The notes below the pieces were generated by a model, which worked only from the letters and a program-made list of their open reading frames with translations, was not told the DNA's origin and made no database searches. Shown here one piece after another: positions 5,624-13,243 of a stretch of 22,731 bases of DNA. Numbering within the stretch: position 1 is the first letter of the stretch; each line of letters begins with the position of its first letter. Source of the stretch: a virus; the IMG/VR virus record IMGVR_UViG_3300035698_004380, positions 1 through 22,731 of that record; one strand, written 5' to 3'. The translations under genes were made by a program, and so were the position numbers.

Positions 5624-7201
5624 TTAAGCGAAATACTCTACATTGTACTTCATTTGAATGTCATCTCCGGTGTCAGTAGCGGTGTAGTCAATGCTCGCAA
5701 CGCCGGAAGCCACCGATATCCCGAAAGTTACTCCAAGACTCATGCTTTCTGCTCGAGTGTCGTCAACAGCAGAACCAGAACTAGACGCTGCTACGTACAA
5801 CACACCAGCGGCTGATTCGTCCCCACGACGTAATTGGTAATGAACTGCGGCTGCTGGGGTAGTGGAAGTATCAAACCCAATGCCGCTAGGTTCATCGACG
5901 GAATCATTATCAAGTGTTACTGCCATACCTGGCGTTTTTCGAGCTGACCCATGACTGATCCCAACTACGGTATCAGACACCAGTACTACGTTATCGCCGA
6001 ATTCGACTGGTGGAACAGTTACTCTAGCATAAAGAGGACGGTCGAAAACATCAAATACGCTAACACAATCGTCGCCTTCAAAGATTACAATATTGATGAC
6101 TGGGTTGTCGACTCCTAGTGTGCTATTACCAACGTCTTGATAATGATTAAAAGCACTAGTGACTCCGGAAATCTGATAACTGTGAAATCCTACTGAGTAG
6201 ATTTTATCAAATTGACTGTTTATTACTCGGAATCCACGAGGGCCGTCGACGGATGCTCCAGTTCCAGAGGTACTCTCACCAAGTTTGACCCCTTTAAGTA
6301 ATTGAAAAAAGTAACACCCATCAAGTGTAATACCACTCATATCATTGTCTGCTACAACACCAAACACATTATTAGTGAAATCACATTGAACAAACGTAAG
6401 ATTCTTACTATGAGCAACTGCTGTACTATTAATTTTTACTCCTGCTACTCCAGTCCCAACAGTCACTGGGGTGGTAGCGGCGTATCCTCTGAACTTAACG
6501 CTTTCAAATCTACAGAAAGACGCACTGGATATTTCGGCCACGTTGCTAGTGGTATCATTATGAAAGCTTATGCTGTAGATCTCAACATATGAAGGTAATG
6601 AACCACCATTATTACCAATGTCTACTCCAATATTGTGACGACTATCACTCAACTCAAACACTACACCTGGATTGGTTTCTCGACGAATTATACTACTCTC
6701 TTTACCTTCGCCGATTACTCGAGCAAAAGGCGGAATCTTTATGGTGTCGCTGGTAACATATACGCCTGCTGGAAAAAGCAAGCTTCTGCGAATCTCTTCG
6801 TTATTCTCTCTACAAAACAACTGAAAGAAGGCACGATTAATAGCAGCGGTATCATCAGTAACACCGTCCCCTTTTGCTCCAAAATCCAAGACACTAACTG
6901 ATTCCTCTGATTTTCTCTGTAATGTTCTGGAGATCGGAGTGTTAGCATCAGTTCCAGTTAGGTGGGTATACCCAGCTCTTTCACCTCGATAGGTGAAGCT
7001 GTCAGCAAAATTTAATAGGTCACTGTGCTCTGTTAAGATTTCAGTGTTACCTACCATAGGAGCGCCTTCACTAACAGGCCCGTTTCCAATGAAAAGCTGC
7101 CGAGTGTTAATCGAATATCCTAACTCTGCAGCACTTAGTTGTGGGACATTTTCATGTCTACCATAGCGATGTTGTATTTTTGAAATAGAGACGATAGCCA
7201 A
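5624..7201 (-). CDS. Tail fibre/spike with pectate-lyase-like beta-helix
   Basis: The 525-residue protein has three parts. Residues 1-100 resemble phage fibre attachment domains, with ELGYSINTRQLFIGNG and the GAPMVGNTEIL segment. Residues about 103-190 carry the pectate-lyase superfamily signature SVLDFGAKGDGVTDDTAAIN and FPAGVYVTSDTI. A long right-handed beta-helix region follows to about 400, then a beta-rich C-terminal domain ending in MKYNVEYFA. Such proteins bind or cut surface polysaccharide during adsorption. The start is TTG: GAGG lies 8 nt upstream and the frame has no ATG nearby. A GGTAAATA box lies 20 nt upstream in the short gap, which fits late expression. The receptor cannot be predicted. 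Confidence 0.85.
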   Translation of the reverse strand: MAIVSISKIQHRYGRHENVPQLSAAELGYSINTRQLFIGNGPVSEGAPMVGNTEILTEHSDLLNFADSFTYRGERAGYTHLTGTDANTPISRTLQRKSEESVSVLDFGAKGDGVTDDTAAINRAFFQLFCRENNEEIRRSLLFPAGVYVTSDTIKIPPFARVIGEGKESSIIRRETNPGVVFELSDSRHNIGVDIGNNGGSLPSYVEIYSISFHNDTTSNVAEISSASFCRFESVKFRGYAATTPVTVGTGVAGVKINSTAVAHSKNLTFVQCDFTNNVFGVVADNDMSGITLDGCYFFQLLKGVKLGESTSGTGASVDGPRGFRVINSQFDKIYSVGFHSYQISGVTSAFNHYQDVGNSTLGVDNPVINIVIFEGDDCVSVFDVFDRPLYARVTVPPVEFGDNVVLVSDTVVGISHGSARKTPGMAVTLDNDSVDEPSGIGFDTSTTPAAAVHYQLRRGDESAAGVLYVAASSSGSAVDDTRAESMSLGVTFGISVASGVASIDYTATDTGDDIQMKYNVEYFA

Positions 7202-7221
7202 TTTATAATCCTCTTTTGTTC

Positions 7222-7229
7222 TATTTACC
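7222..7229 (-). promoter_or_regulatory. Putative late promoter box GGTAAATA before tail fibre
   Basis: GGTAAATA lies in the 27-nt gap before the tail fibre, overlapping the TAG stop of the exonuclease and 20 nt upstream of the TTG start. It resembles the T4 late box TATAAATA and recurs before three other genes here. Confidence 0.55.
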
Positions 7230-7909
7230 TAGCTGACAGCTAGAGTTTGGTAGTATTGCTCAGCTCTGTCCCACGCTTTATTACACCAATGGTCCCATTC
7301 ATCTGGCCATATATCAAACTGTTGATATATCAAATCTCGAGTACACATAAAAACATGTCCTTCACGAATGTCGGTACCGTAAACCTCATTGTGTGCCATT
7401 CCATACATCGCTATTTGCAGAAAATAGTCCTCTACCCATTCTGGCTTTTTCAGTTTGTTGGATTGTTTAAAATCTATAATGCTGGGATTGTTTTTGTACA
7501 ATCCCACTAAGTCTGTTGTACCAGCATAAATGTCGGGGAACCATAAATTGACTTCAGACCCCCAAATCTCATCAACCTCAGTCAATGCGTTATCGCGTAT
7601 AATTTCGGCCATCCGATAGCTTTGTTGATGTACCACATTGCCTTTGGCTGCGGGCCATTGACCAGTCTCGATATAGGCTTCTAGATATTTGTGCATACTG
7701 GTTCCGACGTTTGCTGCTTCGGTAACAATTTTCTTTGCCATAGCAGATCCGACTCGTTTTCGCCATTCATTCAAGCCGGTCATATCTTTTGTTGCGCTTA
7801 GAATGGTGGTTACACTAGGTAATCTTTGATTTTCATCAATCTGATATTTGCGACCGTCTGGTCCTTGCACTCTGTTAATAGTTCTATATGGATATTTTTG
7901 CGTTATCAT
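7229..7909 (-). CDS. PD-(D/E)XK exonuclease, RecB/MGME1-like
   Basis: This is a 226-residue single-domain nuclease. GTSMHKYLE (about 69-77) gives the histidine motif. TTDLVG (Asp133) and IIDFKQ (Asp146, Lys148) give the D...DxK active site, and LQIAMYG (Gln165, Tyr169) gives the QxxxY motif typical of RecB-family and MGME1-type enzymes. It probably degrades or trims single-stranded or flap DNA with a divalent metal, in phage recombination, end processing or recycling of host DNA; the precise role is not shown. It lies between a structural-looking gene and the tail fibre. The ATG at 7909 has no strong Shine-Dalgarno and starts 14 nt after the previous stop. Confidence 0.85.
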   Translation of the reverse strand: MITQKYPYRTINRVQGPDGRKYQIDENQRLPSVTTILSATKDMTGLNEWRKRVGSAMAKKIVTEAANVGTSMHKYLEAYIETGQWPAAKGNVVHQQSYRMAEIIRDNALTEVDEIWGSEVNLWFPDIYAGTTDLVGLYKNNPSIIDFKQSNKLKKPEWVEDYFLQIAMYGMAHNEVYGTDIREGHVFMCTRDLIYQQFDIWPDEWDHWCNKAWDRAEQYYQTLAVS

Positions 7910-7923
7910 TCATTCAGTATACG

Positions 7924-8292
7924 TTAGAACCAAGTAAGATACCAAGAAAAAACTGTTCCGGCACTGTTTGCTCGTCGAGAAATACTGTATCCAAGGTCAG
8001 TGAAATGAGTAATCACTGCCGCCATTTCTGCTTCACGACTAGGGTCTTCAGTCAAATTCTGCCATACTTGATAATATCGTCTACCCGTACTGTTGTCGTT
8101 AGTCATGCCCGTACCAGTAACTGAAGTATTATTAACTGTTACTTGTGTTGTTGATCCGACACTAACACTGGTATTCATATCAGCCGCTGAAGCAGCAATA
8201 TACACATCGATCAATGATATCTCTTCAATGACTGTTCTATTCCAGGTTGTACTAATTCTGCGACTGTTAGCTGCTGATATGTTGCTGGGCAT
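7924..8292 (-). CDS. Putative virion structural protein (122 aa)
   Basis: The protein has a Ser/Thr-rich middle (SVSVGSTTQVTVNNTSVTGTG) and a C-terminal segment (YYQVWQNL...MAAVITHFTDLGYSI...FSWYLTWF). This resembles small conserved proteins found near tail genes in marine T4-like phages, but I cannot give a function. The ATG at 8292 has AAGGA about 9 nt upstream and lies inside the 3' end of the upstream radical SAM gene, overlapping by 26 nt, so translation is probably coupled. No membrane or signal segment is seen. Confidence 0.65.
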   Translation of the reverse strand: MPSNISAANSRRISTTWNRTVIEEISLIDVYIAASAADMNTSVSVGSTTQVTVNNTSVTGTGMTNDNSTGRRYYQVWQNLTEDPSREAEMAAVITHFTDLGYSISRRANSAGTVFSWYLTWF

Positions 8293-9508
8293 CTTGGTAT
8301 TCCTTTTTTAACTCCGGTATGACGTCGTATAGCTTATATTTATCTGGTCGGTGAATGTCTTCCAGTATCATCCTTCGGACAAATTTATCCGACATTTCAG
8401 CATTATACTGATATGAATCAAGGAAAGAGCGAGCAGTGGTTATCACATTCGCAAAATCTGCTAGATCTGCCTTAGTTTCAAATGATTCAATTACTAGATT
8501 AAATCGGTCAAGTGTTTTCTTCGCCGATTCTGGCGGTAACGCATGAATCTCCAAGTAGTCCTTACCATGCACTGGGGTAAAGATTACATCTTGAATGTTG
8601 TTTAAATATGCCCATTGTAAGAAAGCTGGTATCCCGACAGCGCTAACTGCTGTGACGACATAATTTATAGTCCACGCTATCTGTGGATGATTGGCAACAA
8701 TACGCGAAAAGTTTCTCTCGCATTGTTGCCAATCGGCACCCATGCGTTGGTATTCAAACACAGAATCGGTCCCGTCGATGCTAAAGGTCATTCGAGGTTT
8801 GCCGAATTGTTCAATTTTACGATAAACATACGGATTATACCGAGTCAGATTTGTCACGATGTATAACCCTAGATCCGCTGCTATGCCGGACGAGATGCAT
8901 TGGTCAATTACTTGTAATACTCGAGGTTGGTCTAAACTCTCACCCCCAGTTAATGCGATATAAGACGCAGTACTTAAAATCTCATGCAAGTCTTCGTAAC
9001 TGCTTGAATCAGAGACCATATCTCGCAAGTTAATCCGCGTCTCTAACTTTTCTCTAGTAGTGCTGGCCTCAGAAAAACACGTTATACATGCTAAATTACA
9101 ATACCTACTAGGGAAGTAATCAAGACCAAATAATCGATTAACGTGGAAATCATTCTGAATTATTTCTTGTAACTTATCATTTGTGTCAGAGAGGTACTCT
9201 GACACGGTTTGATTGGCCTTTAGTCTCTCACTAACATAACCTTGTTTCTCAGTCTGGTAACATTTGAAGCAACCGTCGACTTGATCTCCGCGATTCTCTG
9301 CGTGCAATCTACGAGTATCTCTCATAAGATCACTATTCAAGTCTTGGCCGATTCTACCTGAGGTAGAGAAGTGAGGATCACCTGTCCACATACAACATGG
9401 CTGAATTGAATGGCCAGCGGCACTCTCTTTGACAAACGCATTGAAGAATGGTAGTAAACATATCGTACTACCAATCTTCTGGTATACGTTGCTTAACTCA
9501 GAGTTCAT
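8267..9508 (-). CDS. Radical SAM protein with N-terminal cysteine-rich (twitch/SPASM-like) domain
   Basis: The 413-residue protein has the radical SAM cluster motif CNLACITC (Cys137, 141, 144), then ALTGGESLDQ and FSIDGTDSVFEYQR, as in the catalytic barrel that binds a [4Fe-4S] cluster and S-adenosylmethionine. Unusually, the extra cysteines come first: Cys17, Cys38-Cys39 (QPCCMW) and Cys80/Cys83 (CFKC, followed by YQTEKQGYVSERL). This resembles phage 'twitch'-type radical SAM proteins, with the auxiliary domain N-terminal to the barrel. The substrate is unknown; SPASM/twitch relatives often modify peptides. The ATG overlaps the previous stop as ATGA and has no strong Shine-Dalgarno. A 9-bp hairpin at 9183-9205 lies within the gene and is probably chance. 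Confidence 0.82.
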   Translation of the reverse strand: MNSELSNVYQKIGSTICLLPFFNAFVKESAAGHSIQPCCMWTGDPHFSTSGRIGQDLNSDLMRDTRRLHAENRGDQVDGCFKCYQTEKQGYVSERLKANQTVSEYLSDTNDKLQEIIQNDFHVNRLFGLDYFPSRYCNLACITCFSEASTTREKLETRINLRDMVSDSSSYEDLHEILSTASYIALTGGESLDQPRVLQVIDQCISSGIAADLGLYIVTNLTRYNPYVYRKIEQFGKPRMTFSIDGTDSVFEYQRMGADWQQCERNFSRIVANHPQIAWTINYVVTAVSAVGIPAFLQWAYLNNIQDVIFTPVHGKDYLEIHALPPESAKKTLDRFNLVIESFETKADLADFANVITTARSFLDSYQYNAEMSDKFVRRMILEDIHRPDKYKLYDVIPELKKEYQDAQQHISS

Positions 9509-9993
9509 CGGCGTCGTTGAGTCGCTCGAGATGCCATATTCTTAACAGTTTGTGCAGAGTTAACTCCGTCGGAGTCTACATCGTTCGAGTCCATTCTAGG
9601 AGAAGGCTCAGTATCATCCGAGTCATCAAACTCATCATCGAACTCAGTGTCATCAAAATCATCGTCAGTTGGATCAGACTCAAAATCATCGCCCATATCT
9701 AGATCAGTTGACGCCGCGCTCATTGGAGATGGATCAGCATCAGAAACGAACGTGATTGTTTCGTCATCCATATCTGAAATGAGGTTCTGCATTGATGGGT
9801 TTGATTCAATAGTGTGTCGAATTTCATCAGCTGACACACTTAACCCAATATTAATTAGCTGTTGAGATAACTGACTGATAGAGATTCTAGCAGAGACATT
9901 ATCTCGGTCTGCTCTGCCTCTAAGCATCTGAGCTAACCCCATAAAGCTGCTTAGAGTGTCATTCTTCACATCAACTATTTCATTTATTCTCAC
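9505..9993 (-). CDS. Phage protein with highly acidic C-terminal tail (162 aa)
   Basis: Residues 1-75 look helical (SARISISQLSQQLINIGLSVSADEIRHTI). Residues about 85-145 are dominated by Asp, Glu and Ser (for example DPTDDDFDDTEFDDEFDD). The protein ends with basic QRRR. The start is GTG at 9993, overlapping the upstream stop (GTGA), with AAGGAA 6 nt upstream. No family is recognised. Acidic low-complexity tails occur in prohead scaffold or core proteins and in DNA mimics. The neighbouring 221-aa protein also has a DSDSD-rich tail, so the pair may act together, which is inference. Confidence 0.65.
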   Translation of the reverse strand: MRINEIVDVKNDTLSSFMGLAQMLRGRADRDNVSARISISQLSQQLINIGLSVSADEIRHTIESNPSMQNLISDMDDETITFVSDADPSPMSAASTDLDMGDDFESDPTDDDFDDTEFDDEFDDSDDTEPSPRMDSNDVDSDGVNSAQTVKNMASRATQRRR

Positions 9994-10655
9994 GAGCGTT
10001 CCTTGCGTCCTAATGGTAGTTCGTCACCGGTTGCTGCGTCACTAGTGTCAAACCCATCTGAATCAGAGTCGCTGCCTACATCGTCTAAATCTACATTGAC
10101 GTCTGCTGACATGCTATTAGGCGATTTACCTTGTGCTAACCCGCCCATACTTTCTCGTGCTTTTTTTGCTGAGTCTAATAATTCTGACAATACTACTTCG
10201 GCCTGACTCTTGAACGTGTCTGCTGCTTGATCTCCTTGAGCAATTCTAATCTGATCTGATAAAGGAATCAATTCTTCATTCATCATACCACTGATGTCTT
10301 CAACCATACTCTGTAATCGATCAACCATATCTTGGGTAGCCATTGTAACTTCAGCTTGGTCAAGGTCGCCTTCGGTAACGGTTCTGCGATGAGCGTTCTT
10401 TCTATACTCAGCAGCACTCTCATTGAGATACGCTTCTAAAACTCGCTTTGCTAAGAGCAATCCATTATATTTAGCTGACTTTTCCGTAGTCGTCTGCTCT
10501 TTACGAATACGTGATAACTGATTAATGGTATTTTCCAGCAAGTCTCCAGCCGACGACACTGTTAGAGCGCCTAGTTTGATGCCCCAGCCGACTCTTTTCT
10601 TCATAGTTTCGTTTAGTCTTTTTGCTGTCTTGTTGTCAAATTGCGATAAGTTCAT
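9990..10655 (-). CDS. Helical, coiled-coil-like phage protein (221 aa), unknown function
   Basis: No named family is recognised. Residues about 10-160 are almost entirely helical and heptad-like (LLENTINQLSRIRKEQ, LLLAKRVLEAYLNESAAEY, DMVDRLQSMVEDISGMMNEEL), followed by an acidic Asp/Ser tail (VDLDDVGSDSDSDGFD) and a basic end (GRKERS). Coiled-coil protein with an acidic tail is compatible with a scaffold or core role, but this is unproven. GGGGAA lies about 10 nt before the ATG and a GGTAAATA box about 30 nt before it, which fits late expression together with the downstream acidic protein. Confidence 0.65.
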   Translation of the reverse strand: MNLSQFDNKTAKRLNETMKKRVGWGIKLGALTVSSAGDLLENTINQLSRIRKEQTTTEKSAKYNGLLLAKRVLEAYLNESAAEYRKNAHRRTVTEGDLDQAEVTMATQDMVDRLQSMVEDISGMMNEELIPLSDQIRIAQGDQAADTFKSQAEVVLSELLDSAKKARESMGGLAQGKSPNSMSADVNVDLDDVGSDSDSDGFDTSDAATGDELPLGRKERS

Positions 10656-10685
10656 AGGTGTTATTCCCCGTGTTATGATACGCTG

Positions 10686-10693
10686 TATTTACC
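10686..10693 (-). promoter_or_regulatory. Putative late promoter box GGTAAATA
   Basis: GGTAAATA sits in the 67-nt gap before the 221-aa gene, 30 nt upstream of its ATG. Unlike the other copies it does not overlap a stop codon. It is preceded by A, as at 7222 and 14883. Confidence 0.55.
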
Positions 10694-10722
10694 TGATCGA
10701 GCGTAAAGCCGAGCAATACTAA

Positions 10723-11187
10723 TTATACTTCAGATGGAGACTTGGCTAAACGGTTCATTTCAACCAAGACCAGCTCAAGGTCTCGTTCTGTCTTCAACCT
10801 TCGATGTGCGAACATTTCACTCTTACCGGGGGAATCAGCACGGAGTCGATTTTCATGATACCTATACTGAAACACCTCGTCTAATAATGCGATATAACTC
10901 TGGTGATGCTCTGACAAAGAAATTGCTGCTGACCTATCCCCGCTGCCAAGTAAGAGAGCGTACGACACCGCCCACGTTCGTCTAGAAAATCGTTCGATGA
11001 CTCGACGGCTAAACATGACCGAGAAGTCTCCCTCGTCGGTTGGTATTATTCGGTATAAACCAACCGAAATGACATCGCCATTTCGGGTTATTGTTTGATG
11101 TACAACGTCAAGAAGTTTGTTTTGAACTAAACTTTCTAGTCTTGTCCCAATTAATTCCCTGTCTAATTGAATAGGCAACCCGATCAT
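10723..11187 (-). CDS. Phage protein, unknown function (154 aa)
   Basis: No family is recognised. It is mixed alpha/beta, with strands near VISVGLYRIIPTDEGDFSVMF and a helical, charged C-terminus (HRRLKTERDLELVLVEMNRLA). The ATG at 11187 is awkward: AAGG abuts it directly with no spacer, and the frame starts 80 nt inside the end of the upstream 87-aa gene. Translation is either re-initiated or coupled, or the two frames are one protein joined by a +1 shift near AAAAAGGAT (11186-11194), or the true start is further in. The protein reads naturally from the first residues, so I keep this start. Confidence 0.6.
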   Translation of the reverse strand: MIGLPIQLDRELIGTRLESLVQNKLLDVVHQTITRNGDVISVGLYRIIPTDEGDFSVMFSRRVIERFSRRTWAVSYALLLGSGDRSAAISLSEHHQSYIALLDEVFQYRYHENRLRADSPGKSEMFAHRRLKTERDLELVLVEMNRLAKSPSEV

Positions 11188-11371
11188 CCTTTTTAAATTT
11201 CACAAGTACGCTTTTTGCTAATAATAACTGTACGCTATTCATCTCATCATTGTCAAGATCTGATTCTAATACTATTCGCCTGCGCCAAATCTCATTAACT
11301 AGTCGCATGTCTTTAGTATTCACTATCACTCTACAATTGAGTACTATTGTTATATCAGTATATTCAGTCAT
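11108..11371 (-). CDS. Small phage protein, unknown function (87 aa)
   Basis: The first half is beta-like (YTDITIVLNCRVIVNTKD) and the middle is helical (LVNEIWRRRIVLESDL, EMNSVQLLLAKSVLVKF). No family is recognised. The ATG overlaps the last 8 nt of the preceding gene, and the 3' 80 nt overlap the next gene in another frame. After KFKKDD the residues look less ordered than before, which is why a frameshift fusion with the 154-aa protein should be considered. Confidence 0.55.
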   Translation of the reverse strand: MTEYTDITIVLNCRVIVNTKDMRLVNEIWRRRIVLESDLDNDEMNSVQLLLAKSVLVKFKKDDRVAYSIRQGINWDKTRKFSSKQTS

Positions 11372-11804
11372 TTTTTATTACCACGGTGTTAATTTTGTTG
11401 CCTGCTGTATAGAAAGAACCATTCTTCTCTTGATATGTCCCAGAAAGACCAGTTATCACCGGTACTCTGTTTAAATCATCAATAAGATGCTGATAGTTGG
11501 TACCAAACACCCCGTCTCGATCAGTCTCAAAATCTAATCGCCAAACTGAGTATTTTCTCTTTTTTGACTGAAACATTGGCATACTAGTCACTTGTTCTGG
11601 TAACTCAGATGCCTTATTGATCTGACTAACTGTGTAATCAGTAAACACAGATCTCATACTGACGGTTTGTAACAAGGTATTGAGATTCTTCTGTTGATTT
11701 ACTTTCTGTTGCGCGTACTCTATGCCAGGACGCAGTGCACCTGTTGGGGTTATGTCAACTAAAGTATATATGCTGTATTTTTCACTCATTGATTTCTCTT
11801 TCAT
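11364..11804 (-). CDS. Phage protein, unknown function (146 or 141 aa)
   Basis: The protein contains SIYTLVDITPTGALRPG near the start and VWRLDFETDRDGVFG in the middle, and looks mixed alpha/beta. The first pattern occurs in small conserved proteins of marine T4-like phages, but no function is known to me. Two starts are possible: ATG at 11804, overlapping the previous stop as ATGA, or ATG at 11789, which has AAAGAGAAA upstream. It belongs to the closely packed run 12229-10723. Confidence 0.6.
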   Translation of the reverse strand: MKEKSMSEKYSIYTLVDITPTGALRPGIEYAQQKVNQQKNLNTLLQTVSMRSVFTDYTVSQINKASELPEQVTSMPMFQSKKRKYSVWRLDFETDRDGVFGTNYQHLIDDLNRVPVITGLSGTYQEKNGSFYTAGNKINTVVIKND

Positions 11805-12229
11805 TTTGAATAGTCAAATTTGACGGGGAGCTCTGTTGTATCGGTGTGAAGAGGATCGCACTGATCAAACCATCGACCTAATTTCACACACTCATTAGCA
11901 TCAGACATTATCATACCATCTATGCTAGTGTACCCTAGATGATTCGCGCATTGGTATCTATTGTTACCGATCTTTAGCGCTAGAATCATCCCATCGATTA
12001 TCGTTGGCATAGCAACTGGATTCATTTTTGGTCGCCAATTCTCGTACGGACCTCGCCACCATTCTTCAGTAACCCAATATGCTAACACAGGATACCACAT
12101 CCCGTTGTCTCGAATACTAGGCAGGTCTCTGGTTAGAAATCTATTATCGGCATGTAGATCCATTGGGGTCAGATTAACCAACGGAATCTGTTGTATTCGA
12201 CTATCTTTCCATTGCGATGTTAAGTTCAT
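11801..12229 (-). CDS. ParB/sulfiredoxin-like domain protein (142 aa)
   Basis: The arrangement IPLVNLTPMDLHADNRF, then SIRDNGMWYPVLAYWV, then IIDGMILALKIGNNRYQCANHLGYTSIDGMI resembles the ParB N-terminal fold. In that fold a 'region, x, address' strand is followed by a G-N-x-R-(Y)-x-A-x-x-x-x-G-(Y) helix. Such stand-alone domains in phages are often called ParB-like; nuclease, CTPase and purely structural roles have all been proposed for relatives. I see no partner gene. I place the start at ATG 12229 because the longer frame would translate through a perfect hairpin (12239-12263). Confidence 0.45.
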   Translation of the reverse strand: MNLTSQWKDSRIQQIPLVNLTPMDLHADNRFLTRDLPSIRDNGMWYPVLAYWVTEEWWRGPYENWRPKMNPVAMPTIIDGMILALKIGNNRYQCANHLGYTSIDGMIMSDANECVKLGRWFDQCDPLHTDTTELPVKFDYSK

Positions 12230-12238
12230 ACTCACGAA

Positions 12239-12263
12239 GGTAGCAGGATTTTGTCCTGCTACC
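12239..12263 (-). repeat. Perfect 10-bp hairpin after the 134-aa gene
   Basis: GGTAGCAGGA and TCCTGCTACC enclose the loop CAAAA, 27 nt after the stop of the 134-aa gene and 10 nt before the next start. No U-tract follows, so it is probably an mRNA 3' stabilising or processing element rather than a terminator. Confidence 0.7.
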
Positions 12264-12289
12264 CTATTCAATTGTATCCAGTTCAGAAC

Positions 12290-12694
12290 TTAGCTGAGTG
12301 CTAATTTCAGACCAACATTGGTAACGTCTGTACCACTAACGTCGACGTCGTTGACTCCAACCGTTGCTCCAAGAGCACGCAGAGCGCTCTCAAGCGTAGT
12401 TGCTGTCCAACCGCCACCGCTTGCTTCAAGCATAACGCTGATCTGGCCACCGGTGGTGTTTTCAACTTGATAATAAATGATCGTTGACTTTTGTAGGATA
12501 GCAAAGAAAATTGCTTCGATTGCTTCTATCGCACCAGTTTCGTTTCTGATATCAACCGCCTCGCCGCTACCATTCTTTACAACGATACCAAATGCTACTG
12601 GTTGACTTCCGCCAAATGAAACCAGTGCTCCTGGAGCGGTGTTGATGTTAACACCACTCAGTACATTGCCGTTTGTTCTTGTTACTTCTGCCAT
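12290..12694 (-). CDS. Putative virion protein (134 aa)
   Basis: The protein is low in charged residues and rich in Gly, Ala, Val and Thr. It has beta-like segments (PVAFGIVVKNGSGEAVDI, STIIYYQVENTTGGQISVML) and a C-terminal helix-strand part (TLESALRALGATVGVNDVDVSGTDVTNVGLKL). No family is recognised, though the composition suits a capsid decoration or other abundant virion protein. It is the best equipped gene of this region: GGTAAATA 37 nt upstream, GGAGATAGAAAA directly before the ATG, and a stable hairpin after the stop, all of which would favour high late expression. That reading is inference. Confidence 0.65.
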   Translation of the reverse strand: MAEVTRTNGNVLSGVNINTAPGALVSFGGSQPVAFGIVVKNGSGEAVDIRNETGAIEAIEAIFFAILQKSTIIYYQVENTTGGQISVMLEASGGGWTATTLESALRALGATVGVNDVDVSGTDVTNVGLKLALS

Positions 12695-12730
12695 TTTTCT
12701 ATCTCCATAATGTTTGCCTTTTGGCTACAG

Positions 12731-13243
12731 TTATTTACCATTTTGGCTAGAAATGTATAGCCAATTAAATAGTCTATGAGAATCAATCAAATTGTCTTTG
12801 TATTCAAAATCTTCTAAAGAATACGGAGTCACTGTCTCAAGAGTTTTAGATTTTCCGGCGGTACAATCTGAAAGAATTTTACATCGTTGATATACATCAG
12901 GTGGTCCGAACATAATTAAATTGTTTATACCGACTGACTTGAACTGCACGCACTTGTTTGTATGAAATCCTCCAAACACAAAGTAATCGTTATTTTTGAA
13001 GTTATATGTCTGAAACAATTTAGTAGATTCATTACATTCTATAGAATTTAACCCTCGTAGTTTATCTAATACTTGGGAATCTATTTCGTTGTTATTATGG
13101 GTGTAATGATAAAGAGTCACCTTATTTGATATTCTGTCAAGTTTAGTGAGAAATTTTAATATATTTGCTTTAGCTGCAATTTCTATCGGATGATCTAATT
13201 TCTGCCATACATCAATGAATATAAAATTCATAGTAGAAGTCAT
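12731..13243 (-). CDS. Possible isochorismatase-like (cysteine hydrolase) protein, AT-rich
   Basis: MNFIFIDVWQ near the start resembles the first strand of isochorismatase-fold hydrolases with its catalytic Asp. VFGGFHTNKCVQFKSVG near residue 93 resembles the G-x-x-T-x-x-C-V motif carrying the nucleophilic Cys. The linking Lys is not certain. The protein is 170 residues, close to the usual family length. Its codons are visibly more AT-rich and its protein richer in Asn and Lys than its neighbours, suggesting recent acquisition. The ATG overlaps the preceding stop (ATGA). The substrate is unknown, and the assignment is tentative because the motifs are short. Confidence 0.4.
   Translation of the reverse strand: MTSTMNFIFIDVWQKLDHPIEIAAKANILKFLTKLDRISNKVTLYHYTHNNNEIDSQVLDKLRGLNSIECNESTKLFQTYNFKNNDYFVFGGFHTNKCVQFKSVGINNLIMFGPPDVYQRCKILSDCTAGKSKTLETVTPYSLEDFEYKDNLIDSHRLFNWLYISSQNGK
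12732..12739 (-). promoter_or_regulatory. Putative late promoter box GGTAAATA before 134-aa gene
   Basis: GGTAAATA overlaps the TAA stop of the 170-aa gene, 37 nt upstream of the 134-aa start. A small GCC-AAAA-GGC hairpin lies in the leader downstream of it. Confidence 0.55.

Noticed and set aside
9183-9205. 9-bp hairpin inside the first radical SAM gene
   Set aside because: A 9-bp arm with a 5-nt loop is expected about once by chance in a window this size, and it lies in the middle of a gene.
12230-12271. Longer N-terminus of the ParB-like protein (start at 12271)
   Set aside because: It would translate through the perfect hairpin 12239-12263, and the extra residues do not look like part of the domain.
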